From Pseudomonas urmiensis (lineage in GTDB: Bacteria > Pseudomonadota > Gammaproteobacteria > Pseudomonadales > Pseudomonadaceae), in assembly GCF_014268815.2 (NCBI RefSeq), contig NZ_JABWRE020000001.1:811001-875000 (forward strand): a stretch of DNA of 64,000 bases. The letters run 5' to 3'. A program made the translations under genes and the position numbers. Each line of letters opens with the position of its first letter. Positions within the stretch are counted from its first letter, which is position 1. The notes under the pieces are model-generated. The model was not told where the DNA came from and did not search any database. It saw nothing but the letters and a program-made list of their open reading frames with translations. Below are positions 57,161 through 64,000 of the stretch, in pieces.

Positions 57161-59770
57161 TTAGAAGTCGTAGCGCACCTTGGCCGAGAACACGTCGGCA
57201 TCAAAGCCCGACTTGCCGATGTAGTCGTAGTTCAGGCCCAGGGTCACCGCGCCCAGCTTGTAGTCCGCGCCCACACCCGCTTCATAGCTGTCACGCACGG
57301 CGCTGGCGCCATGGGTCACGAACGGCGTGTTGCCAAGCAGGAAGGTCGAAGTGCTGCTGGCCTCGTCGGCGGCAAAGTCGTGATAGGCCATCAGCTTGAA
57401 CTGCGGCTCCAGGGTGCCGGCGCCCAGGTTGTAACTGCCCGCAACACGCACGCCGGCACCCAGCTCGATGGCTTCGTAACGCTGGTCCTCGACCTTCAGA
57501 GCTGCAGACGAGCCCTTCTCGCGGTAGCCGTCGATTTCCACGCGGCTGTAACGCGCAGCCAAGCGTGGCTCGACCAGCAACTGCGGGCTGATCCGGTAGG
57601 TGTAGCCACCGACCAGGTTCAGGCCGAGCAGGTCGCTGTCATAGTCAGCCTTGGCCTTGGTGCCAGCGATCTCGCGTTTGCCTTGGTTGTCGTTCAAGCC
57701 ATAGGTCAAGCTGGCATCGACGAAGTAGTTGCCTTGCTCGAAGCCGCCATACAGGGTGAAGGCGTGGCTGTCGACTTCAGTCTGGTTGCCGCCTTTGCCG
57801 TTGACGTCGGTGTTGATGAAGCTATACGCCAGGCCCAGGGTGAGCTGGTCGTTGAGCTTGCCATCGGCGCCGACGGCGATACCGCGGCTGTAGGCGTTGT
57901 AACCGGCGATGCCGTCACGCTGACCTTGAGTGGCATCGCTGTACAGCGATTGCACCCACACGCCGGTCTCTTTGAAGGCTTCACCGGAAGAGGCGCCGCG
58001 CAGGCCGCTGGTGCGGCTACTGGTGACACTGCTGACCAGGCTTTGGCTGGTGGTGGCAGCCTGGGTGGCGCCGCCGTTGGTTTCCGGGGTCAGTTGCTCG
58101 GCGAGCTTGGCCAGCTCGGCGCCGCTGGCATTTGCCGCGGCGCGCAGCAGTGGATCGTTTTCGCCCAGCTTGCCCAGGATGCCGTCCTGGACCAGGGCGC
58201 CAAGCGAGCGCTTGTGGTTGTCCGAGCCACCATGCTGCTCAAGGATCTGGTCGATGCCTTGCTGGCTCTTGGTGGTGACCACCGCCACCACTTGATTGTC
58301 ACGAATGACGCTGCTGTCGACATTGAGCAGGGCCGACGTGCTGGTGACGGCGATGGTGCCTTGTGGGTCGACATTCTCGCCGCTGGCATCGAGCACTTGC
58401 AGTTTGCCAGCCTCGATCAAGGTGTAGCTGCTGCCGTTGGCGCTGAAGTCGTTGCCGCGCGCGGCCAGTTTCAACTGGGCGCCTTGACCGAATTCGGCAG
58501 TGCCGCTGACCTGTACCACCGCCCGCGACGGATCGGTGTCGGCACCCAGGGTCAGGCCCAGTGCCGAGTTGCCCGCTACGTACAGGTTGCCGGCAATGCT
58601 GGTGTGCGCCGACTGCAGCGACAGCGTGGTGGCCAGGTTGTCGCTGGCCGAGCCGACATTGATCCAGCCGTTATCCTTCAGGCGAATGTTGGCGCCATCG
58701 GCGCTGCTGTCGGTGCCGGTGAACGAGGTGTCGCCCTCGACTTCGATGTTCGACAGGTCGATCAGGTTGCCGACGATGACGCTGCCTTTGCGCAGGATCA
58801 GCTCGACCGGGCGGTTAGCCTCGGAAGCGTCGATGGCTTCATCCTGGGAAATGATGCTGCCGCTGTTGTAGATGTTCAGGTCGCCGTGTTGCTGATACCA
58901 AGGCTGCAGACCAGGGCCATCGAAATCGACGTTGCCAATGGTGATCGCGGCGTCTTGGGCAATGATCTTGCCGGTGTTGAGCAGGTGGACACCGTCGGCG
59001 CTGCTCAGGCTGGCGCCATCGAGCATGATGCCGTTGGCATCTTCACCGGTGGCGATGATGGTGCCGTGGTTTTCGATGCCCGCCAGGTCAACCATGTCGC
59101 CGTACTTGCTGGTGGTGGCGTCGATGGCCGTGGCGCCATCGCCGCTGACTTCGATAGTGCCGAAGTTGATCAGCTTGCCCTTGATGGTGCCGCCTTCGAG
59201 GTTGATCCCGCGCGAGTCTTCACCTTTGGCGACGATGCGGCCGGTGCTGGCATTGACCAGGTCGCCTTCGATCAGCGAGGTGCCGGAGAAGTCCAGGGCA
59301 CGGGCCACGTCGATTTCGCCATCGTCATCCAGCGGTTCGCCAATCGCTGCCAGCAAGCCTTGGTTGATTACGCTGCCGCCGATGTAGGCCGGATCGATCA
59401 TCAGCGCGTTGGCGCCACCGCCCGTGGCGGTGATGCTGCCTTTGTTGATCACGTCGCCTTCGATGGTGTTGCGTGCCCAGCCCAGGTTGTCTTCCCAGCT
59501 GTCCATGTCGACGCCACCGGCAAAATCACCGGTGCTGTTAATGGTGCTGTTGAGGATCAGGTTGCCGGTGATGGTCGAGCCATTGAGCTCGATAGCGTCT
59601 TCGTCACTGCCGCCGGTATAGCTGCCAGTGAATTCGAGGTCGCCGTTATGGGTCTGGTGTTCGCTCTTGTAGCCGGCATTGGTCAGTTGCACGGTTTCGG
59701 CGAAGGCGGGCAGGGCGCTGGTGGTGATGGCCAGGGCCAGCAAGGTTTTGCGGAAGGTCAACGGAGCCAC
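57161..59770 (-). CDS. Autotransporter (type Va secretion) outer-membrane protein
   Basis: An 869-residue protein. The signal peptide is VAPLTFRKTLLALAITTSA-LPAFA, cut before ETVQL. The passenger (about 25-570) is built of short beta-helix turns rich in G, N, D, I and V, for example GDLVNASTGRIVAKGEDSRG and GKLINFGTIEVSGDGATA. An Ala-rich linker is at about 510-570 and the 12-strand beta-barrel at about 600-869 ends in YDF as such barrels do. No protease triad or RGD is visible. I chose the GTG at 59770, which follows AAGGA; the frame is open to 59839. It lies on the minus strand between cheR and flgB, a place where flagellar clusters usually have no such gene. Confidence 0.9.
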   Translation of the reverse strand: MAPLTFRKTLLALAITTSALPAFAETVQLTNAGYKSEHQTHNGDLEFTGSYTGGSDEDAIELNGSTITGNLILNSTINSTGDFAGGVDMDSWEDNLGWARNTIEGDVINKGSITATGGGANALMIDPAYIGGSVINQGLLAAIGEPLDDDGEIDVARALDFSGTSLIEGDLVNASTGRIVAKGEDSRGINLEGGTIKGKLINFGTIEVSGDGATAIDATTSKYGDMVDLAGIENHGTIIATGEDANGIMLDGASLSSADGVHLLNTGKIIAQDAAITIGNVDFDGPGLQPWYQQHGDLNIYNSGSIISQDEAIDASEANRPVELILRKGSVIVGNLIDLSNIEVEGDTSFTGTDSSADGANIRLKDNGWINVGSASDNLATTLSLQSAHTSIAGNLYVAGNSALGLTLGADTDPSRAVVQVSGTAEFGQGAQLKLAARGNDFSANGSSYTLIEAGKLQVLDASGENVDPQGTIAVTSTSALLNVDSSVIRDNQVVAVVTTKSQQGIDQILEQHGGSDNHKRSLGALVQDGILGKLGENDPLLRAAANASGAELAKLAEQLTPETNGGATQAATTSQSLVSSVTSSRTSGLRGASSGEAFKETGVWVQSLYSDATQGQRDGIAGYNAYSRGIAVGADGKLNDQLTLGLAYSFINTDVNGKGGNQTEVDSHAFTLYGGFEQGNYFVDASLTYGLNDNQGKREIAGTKAKADYDSDLLGLNLVGGYTYRISPQLLVEPRLAARYSRVEIDGYREKGSSAALKVEDQRYEAIELGAGVRVAGSYNLGAGTLEPQFKLMAYHDFAADEASSTSTFLLGNTPFVTHGASAVRDSYEAGVGADYKLGAVTLGLNYDYIGKSGFDADVFSAKVRYDF

Positions 59771-59899
59771 GGGTTCTTTCCTTGGAAAACAGTGGGAAAA
59801 CAACGCGCATCCATGCGTGGCGTGAGACCTTCGATCCATAAGATAGTGGCCTCATGCCACATATCAGCGCGGTCGCGGATGCTAGCGTAATTGATGGCT

Positions 59900-59996
59900 A
59901 ATTGACACTTTTGCCTGGCGTCAATTTTTTGCTTTGCCGCTTTTGCCGCTGATCGATTGCCGCTTGCCGCTGCGTGAGCGGAAGCAGTTTGCCGCT
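59900..59996. repeat. Five TTGCCGCT copies and an inverted repeat
   Basis: TTGCCGCT occurs at 59934, 59943, 59957, 59964 and 59989. Just to the left AATTGAC-N13-GTCAATT (59900-59926) forms an inverted repeat. The block lies in the 352-bp gap between the divergent autotransporter and flgB starts, so it may be a binding region for a regulator. Confidence 0.7.
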
Positions 59997-60059
59997 TTTC
60001 TGGCATGACGGCGTTGGTCGAGTTGGCCCAAGCCCAGGCTTTCCGGGCTTTTCCAAGAT

Positions 60060-60075
60060 TGGCACAGGCCTTGCT
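60060..60075 (+). promoter_or_regulatory. Sigma-54 promoter of flgB
   Basis: TGGCACAGGCCTTGCT matches the sigma-54 consensus TGGCAC-N5-TTGCW exactly. It is 48 bp before the flgB ATG and should be activated by FleQ/FleR-type regulators. Confidence 0.9.
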
Positions 60076-60122
60076 ATAGCTTGGCCAACGACACTCCGGT
60101 CAACCGTCGAAGGTTTCCAGAC

Positions 60123-60530
60123 ATGAGCATCAGTTTCGACAAGGCGCTTGGCATTCACGAAAAGGCTCTGAGCTTCCGCGCCCAGCGCGCTGAAGTGCTG
60201 GCCAACAACATTACCAACGCCGACACGCCCAACTTCAAAGCGCGCGACTTGGATTTCTCCTCGGTGCTGGCTGCCGAGGCCGACAAGCAGCAGAAGGGGC
60301 GTATTGCCCTGGACCGGACCAACACCCGGCATATCGAGGCCGAAGGCCTGGCCATGGCCGACGACACCCTGCAATACCGCACGCCGATGCAGCCGTCGAT
60401 CGACCAGAACACCGTGGATGCCCAGATCGAGCAGGCCAACTATGCCGAAAACGCGATCGGTTTCCAGGCCAGCTTCACCATGCTCAACAGTAAATTCAAA
60501 GGGCTGGTATCGGCCCTGCGCGGAGAGTGA
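60123..60530 (+). CDS. flgB: Flagellar rod protein FlgB
   Basis: A 135-residue proximal rod protein exported by the flagellar type III system. It has the family start FDKALGIHEKALSFRAQRAEVLANNITNADTPNFKARDLDF (in parts, with NNITNADTPNFKARD) and the C-terminal helix. The ATG at 60123 is chosen; the frame is open from 60081, which would precede the sigma-54 start site region. First gene of flgBCDE. Confidence 0.96.
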   Translation: MSISFDKALGIHEKALSFRAQRAEVLANNITNADTPNFKARDLDFSSVLAAEADKQQKGRIALDRTNTRHIEAEGLAMADDTLQYRTPMQPSIDQNTVDAQIEQANYAENAIGFQASFTMLNSKFKGLVSALRGE

Positions 60531-60532
60531 CC

Positions 60533-60976
60533 ATGTCCCTTGCCAACGTTTTCAATATCGCCGGTAGCGGCATGAGTGCGCAGAACACCCGCCTCAACAC
60601 CGTGGCGTCGAACATCGCTAACGCCGAGACCGTGTCCTCGAGCATCGACCAGACCTACCGTGCGCGTCACCCAGTGTTCGCCACCACCTTCCAGCAGGCC
60701 CAGGGTGGCGTAGGCCAGTCGCTGTTCCAGGATCAGGGTGAAGCCGGTCAGGGTGTGCAGGTCATGGGCATCGTGGAAGATCAGAGCAACCTTGAAGCGC
60801 GCTACGAGCCGAATCATCCGGCGGCGAACAAGGACGGCTACGTCTACTACCCGAACGTCAACGTGGTTGAAGAGATGGCTGACATGATCTCCGCCAACCG
60901 TTCGTTCCAGACCAACGCCGAGCTGATGAACACTGCCAAGACCATGATGCAGAAAGTACTGACCCTGGGTCAGTGA
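60533..60976 (+). CDS. flgC: Flagellar rod protein FlgC
   Basis: A 147-residue rod protein. The typical N-terminus is FNIAGSGMSAQNTRLNTVASNIANAE and the C-terminus NVNVVEEMADMISANRSFQTNAE (each given in part). The ATG at 60533 lies two bases after the flgB stop; the GTG at 60527 overlapping flgB is less likely. Confidence 0.96.
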   Translation: MSLANVFNIAGSGMSAQNTRLNTVASNIANAETVSSSIDQTYRARHPVFATTFQQAQGGVGQSLFQDQGEAGQGVQVMGIVEDQSNLEARYEPNHPAANKDGYVYYPNVNVVEEMADMISANRSFQTNAELMNTAKTMMQKVLTLGQ

Positions 60977-60991
60977 TAAGGAATCCGGACC

Positions 60992-61702
60992 ATGGCAATC
61001 GATACTTCAAACGGTGTGAACCTCAACGATGTGATCTCGGCATCGGGCGTCAGCACCGGCACTAAAAAGACCACGACCGATACGGCGTCCAAGACCGGTA
61101 CCGATAGCTTGGGCAAGGATGCGTTCCTGCAGCTGCTGGTTACCCAGATGCAGCACCAGAACCCGCTGGACCCACAGGAAAACGGCGAGTTCGTTGCCCA
61201 GCTGGCGCAGTTCAGCAGCCTGGAAGGCATCACCTCGTTGAACGAGTCGGTCAATACCATTACCAACTCGCTGGGCTCGTCCCAGGCCCTGCAGGCATCT
61301 TCGCTGGTCGGTCGCTCGGTGATCGTGCAGAACGACAAGGCGGTGGTCGACACGGCTGAGAGCTTCAATGCCCAGTTCGTTGTGCCGCAGGCCATCAGCG
61401 AAGCGAAGATCACCATCAAGGACAAGGACGGCAACACCGTCAAGACCATCGAGTTGGGCGAGCAGAAAGCCGGTTATGCCGACTTCATCTGGGATGGCAC
61501 CAACGACAAGGGCGAGAAGGTCGATCCGGGTACCTATACCTTCACTGCCTCCACCACCGTGGAAGGCCAGTCGGTGCAGATGAACACCCTGCTGCCGGCC
61601 AAGGTAACCAGCGTCAGCTTCAGTGCCAATGGCGAGATGGTGCTCAACCTTGCAGGGGTGGGGAAAGTTTCCCTGTCCGACGTCCAAACCATCGGGATTT
61701 AA
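60992..61702 (+). CDS. flgD: Flagellar hook cap protein FlgD
   Basis: A 236-residue scaffold that caps the growing hook. The N-terminal FlgD part has LGKDAFLQLLVTQMQHQNPLDPQ (in parts: FLQLLVTQMQHQNP) and SLEGITSLNE; the rest forms the FnIII/tudor-like domains (GYADFIWDGTNDKGEKVDPGTY). ATG follows AAGGAA. Next gene is flgE. Confidence 0.96.
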   Translation: MAIDTSNGVNLNDVISASGVSTGTKKTTTDTASKTGTDSLGKDAFLQLLVTQMQHQNPLDPQENGEFVAQLAQFSSLEGITSLNESVNTITNSLGSSQALQASSLVGRSVIVQNDKAVVDTAESFNAQFVVPQAISEAKITIKDKDGNTVKTIELGEQKAGYADFIWDGTNDKGEKVDPGTYTFTASTTVEGQSVQMNTLLPAKVTSVSFSANGEMVLNLAGVGKVSLSDVQTIGI

Positions 61703-61733
61703 GGCCGACTAGAACGGCAAAAGGAGTAGCTAT

Positions 61734-63101
61734 ATGTCTTTCAATATCGGTCTTAGCGGTCTGTACGCGGCCAACAAGCAACTGGACGTTACCGGCAACA
61801 ACATTGCCAACGTCAACACCACCGGCTTCAAATCCTCGCGCGCCGAGTTCGCCGACGTCTACGCTGGCGCCAACCGCCTGGGCGTGGGCAAGAACCAGAT
61901 CGGTAACGGCGTGCGTCTGGCTGCGGTGTCCCAGCAGTTCTCCCAGGGCGACATCAACAACACCGGCAACGTGTTGGACATGGGTATCCAGGGCCAGGGC
62001 TTCTTCGTTCTTTCCGACAACGGCTCGCGGGTGTATACCCGTGCTGGCGCCTTCCAGACCAATAAGGACAACTTCGTGGTCACCTCGGACGGCCTGCGCC
62101 TGCAAGGCTACGCCGCCGACTCGAGCGGCAAGATCCAGAAGGGCGTGTTGAGCGACCTGAAGATCGACACCTCGGCGCTGGCGCCGAAGTCCACTACCCT
62201 GATCGACCAAGGCATCAACCTCAACTCCTCGGCTGATTCCATTCCGCTGATGGTCGATGACGGCAACAACTCCACGCCGCCGGTGCTGGTGCCCAACAAG
62301 GTCTTCGACCCGTCGGATGAAACCACCTATACCAAGTCGTTCCCGACCAAGGTCTACGACAGCCAGGGTAACGAGCACACGATGGAGCAGTTCTATCGTA
62401 AGACCGGTACCAACGAGTGGACCATGTACACCCTGGTCGATGGGCGCAACCCGTTCGACCCAAGCAGTGAGGTCCCGCTGACTGGCACCATCAGCTTCAA
62501 CAGCGACGGTTCGGTAAGCTCCATGAGCGCAGATAACACCGGTCACCCAGCTGGCGCCTCGTTCAGCGTTACCAACAATGTCTTCACCATGACTGGCTGG
62601 GTGCCAGCGGCCAAAGATGCCTCGGGTAACTGGGCGGCCAATGGTGCTGAAGGCAATGCCGCAGGCATGCGTCTGTCGATGAACAGCACCACCTCCTACA
62701 ACACTGAGACTGCGCGTATGTCGCAATCCCAGGATGGTTATGCCACCGGTATCCTGTCGAGCTTGAGCATCGACTCCACGGGTGTGATGTTCGCAAGCTT
62801 CAGCAACCAGCAATCTCGCGCCATTGGCCAGGTAGCGATTGCCAGTTTCGCCAACGAGCAGGGTCTGCAGCAGGTTGGTGGTACGCGCTGGACCGAGACC
62901 TTCTCCTCGGGTATCCCGGGCATCGATGCGCCGAAGACCGGCACCTTGGGTAGCGTTGAATCCAACTCGCTGGAAGCCTCCAACGTCAACCTGACCCAAG
63001 AGCTGGTCGAGCTGATCAAGGCGCAGAGCAACTACCAGGCCAACGCCAAGACCATCTCCACTGAAAGCACCATCATGCAGACCATCATTCAGATGACCTG
63101 A
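61734..63101 (+). CDS. flgE: Flagellar hook protein FlgE
   Basis: A 455-residue hook subunit. N-terminus MSFNIGLSGLYAANKQLDV followed by NNIANVNTTGFKSSRAEF, the variable hook surface domain (about 150-380), and the C-terminal LVELIKAQSNYQANAKTIS. The ATG at 61734 follows AAAAGGAG. A small secreted-protein gene follows before flgF. Confidence 0.97.
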   Translation: MSFNIGLSGLYAANKQLDVTGNNIANVNTTGFKSSRAEFADVYAGANRLGVGKNQIGNGVRLAAVSQQFSQGDINNTGNVLDMGIQGQGFFVLSDNGSRVYTRAGAFQTNKDNFVVTSDGLRLQGYAADSSGKIQKGVLSDLKIDTSALAPKSTTLIDQGINLNSSADSIPLMVDDGNNSTPPVLVPNKVFDPSDETTYTKSFPTKVYDSQGNEHTMEQFYRKTGTNEWTMYTLVDGRNPFDPSSEVPLTGTISFNSDGSVSSMSADNTGHPAGASFSVTNNVFTMTGWVPAAKDASGNWAANGAEGNAAGMRLSMNSTTSYNTETARMSQSQDGYATGILSSLSIDSTGVMFASFSNQQSRAIGQVAIASFANEQGLQQVGGTRWTETFSSGIPGIDAPKTGTLGSVESNSLEASNVNLTQELVELIKAQSNYQANAKTISTESTIMQTIIQMT

Positions 63102-63162
63102 TGGTTGTCTTGGGGGTTGGGGTTGCTGTGCAGCCCCACTTCCCCAGCGTACGGAATAGTCC

Positions 63163-63348
63163 ATGAAAAAACTGATCATCACCTGCGCCGCCGCCTTCTT
63201 CCTGCTCCAGGCCCAGGCGGCCACTGCGCCCTGGTGGCGCTGGGAAAGCCAGGTCGATGGTCGTTTGGTCTGCTCCCAATGGTCGCCAGGGGAGGGGTGG
63301 AAGAAATTTGCCGGCCCGTTCAACAACGGCGGTTGCCGCGACATGTAA
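63163..63348 (+). CDS. Small secreted Trp-rich unknown protein
   Basis: A 61-residue protein with a signal peptide (MKKLIITCAAAFFLLQAQA, cut before ATAPWW). The mature 42 residues hold five Trp and two Cys (VCSQW and GGCRDM), enough for one disulfide. I do not recognise a family. It sits between flgE and flgF, 61 bp after flgE, and may be transcribed with the rod/hook operon. The ribosome site is weak, but the clean signal peptide argues that it is real. Confidence 0.7.
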   Translation: MKKLIITCAAAFFLLQAQAATAPWWRWESQVDGRLVCSQWSPGEGWKKFAGPFNNGGCRDM

Positions 63349-63415
63349 TCGGTTTGCCGTCATCGGCAAGCAGGCGCCGGATATCCGGCGTCGACCTTTC
63401 CCTGATGTACCGCAA

Positions 63416-63438
63416 AGGCCCGTATTTACGGGCTTTTT
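63416..63438 (+). terminator. Terminator between the small gene and flgF
   Basis: Stem GCCCGTA / TACGGGC with a 2-base loop followed by TTTTT. A perfect 16-bp palindrome CGCCGGATATCCGGCG lies just before it (63375-63390). Confidence 0.8.
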
Positions 63439-63529
63439 AATGCTTTTGAAAAGTTGGTTCGGAACTTGCTTTATTGCCTGTACAGCAACGGCGAGCGGCA
63501 AGTAATCGCCAGTGCAGCGGAGGATGACT

Positions 63530-64000
63530 GTGGACAAGATGCTTTACGTGGCCATGACCGGCGCCAGCCAGAACGCGCTGGCGCAGAAGGCCCATGCCAA
63601 CAACCTGGCGAACATTTCCACCAACGGCTTCCAGCGTGACCTGGAGCAGGCGCGTTCGATGCCGGTGTTCGGTGACAGCTTTCCGGCGCGCGCCTTTGCC
63701 ATGAGCGAGCGTCCAGCCACTGATTTCAGTGCTGGTGCCATGGTCGAAACCGGCCGTGAGTTGGATGTCGCTGTCAGCGGTGACGGATTTATCGCGGTCC
63801 AGGCGCCAGATGGCAGCGAAGCTTATGTGCGCACTGGCAGCCTGAACATCGACGCACTTGGCGTGCTGCGTGCCGGCAACGGCATGCCGGTAATCGGCAA
63901 CGGCGGCCCGATCGCCATTCCGCCAGAGCAGAAAGTTGAGGTCGGCGAAGACGGCACCATCAGTGTCCGTGCCATGGGTGAAGACCCGCGGGTGATGGCC
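63530..64000 (+). CDS. flgF: Flagellar rod protein FlgF (partial)
   Basis: The first 157 codons of a rod protein; it runs past the window end. Start MDKMLYVAMTGASQNALAQKAHANNLANIST (in parts: YVAMTGASQNALA, NNLANISTNGFQRD) is typical FlgF, and ELDVAVSGDGFIAVQAPDG is the D1 hairpin. The GTG at 63530 follows GGAGGATG at a good distance; the ATG at 63539 is the alternative. A terminator before it suggests a separate promoter or attenuation. Confidence 0.94.
   Translation, partial: MDKMLYVAMTGASQNALAQKAHANNLANISTNGFQRDLEQARSMPVFGDSFPARAFAMSERPATDFSAGAMVETGRELDVAVSGDGFIAVQAPDGSEAYVRTGSLNIDALGVLRAGNGMPVIGNGGPIAIPPEQKVEVGEDGTISVRAMGEDPRVMA

Noticed and set aside
57020..59890. A 956-codon open frame antisense to the autotransporter
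   Set aside because: The minus-strand product has a signal peptide, beta-helix repeats and a barrel; the plus-strand frame has V/A/G/D-rich sequence without such order and crosses the terminator at 57065-57098.

Overview
The window looks like chromosomal DNA of a fluorescent pseudomonad of the Pseudomonas putida group. The evidence is GC-rich coding sequence with almost no spacer DNA, the typical pseudomonad REP palindrome (core cgcggggcaagcccgctccca and its inverse) at many gene ends, Pseudomonas-specific genes (amrZ, phhR, bkdR, the aot/aru arginine genes, lpdV), and a gene order that agrees with what I remember of P. putida KT2440. No search was run, so the species is an inference.

Layout. 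(1) 1-3.8 kb: end of a PHP-domain gene, then yciO, scpA, scpB and rluB. (2) 4-11.6 kb: AroP-type permease, LysR regulator divergent from a large YdiJ-type D-2-hydroxyglutarate dehydrogenase, YhhS-type MFS transporter and a 42-codon acidic gene. (3) 11.8-15.2 kb: phhA-phhB (phenylalanine to tyrosine) facing their activator phhR, then a DUF2790 gene. (4) 15.5-17.5 kb: acsA, whose terminator appears to be split by a small non-autonomous element. (5) 18-30.3 kb: arginine/ornithine uptake (aotJQMP), its regulator argR, and the full arginine succinyltransferase pathway (aruC, F, G, D, B, E) with a small conserved unknown gene inside. (6) 30.7-39 kb: alaS, lysC, csrA/rsmA, tRNA-Ser, three tandem tRNA-Arg genes, mgtE, amrZ, phnN and another tRNA-Arg. 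(7) 39-44 kb: DUF3302/HlyD membrane pair, glycine-zipper protein, PPK2, an unrecognised Pseudomonas-type protein, a MITE-like element and a PAS-GGDEF diguanylate cyclase. (8) 44-52.6 kb: the branched-chain keto acid dehydrogenase operon bkdA1-A2-B-lpdV with divergent bkdR, a glutamine-synthetase-like (gamma-glutamylpolyamine type) gene and an MFS transporter. (9) 52.6-64 kb: flagellar/chemotaxis block ycgR, flgN, flgM, flgA, cheV, cheR, then flgBCDE and the start of flgF, interrupted by an 869-residue autotransporter gene on the opposite strand.

How it works together. Most of the metabolic genes bring amino acids or acetate into central metabolism: aromatic (phh), arginine (aot/aru), branched-chain (bkd), acetate (acsA), polyamine-like (glutamine synthetase family). 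Several of them carry an A-rich AANAANAA motif just before the start codon, the kind of site recognised by the Hfq/Crc catabolite-repression complex, so a shared post-transcriptional control is likely. The flagellar part shows readable sigma-28 promoters (flgM, cheV) and a sigma-54 promoter (flgB), matching the known flagellar hierarchy of Pseudomonas.

I found no CRISPR array, prophage, complete insertion sequence or recognisable defence island. The most unusual items are the element inserted in the acsA terminator with apparent 12-13 bp target duplication, the autotransporter placed inside the flagellar cluster with five TTGCCGCT repeats in its upstream region, a possible leader ORF before the permease, and two unknown small conserved-looking proteins.
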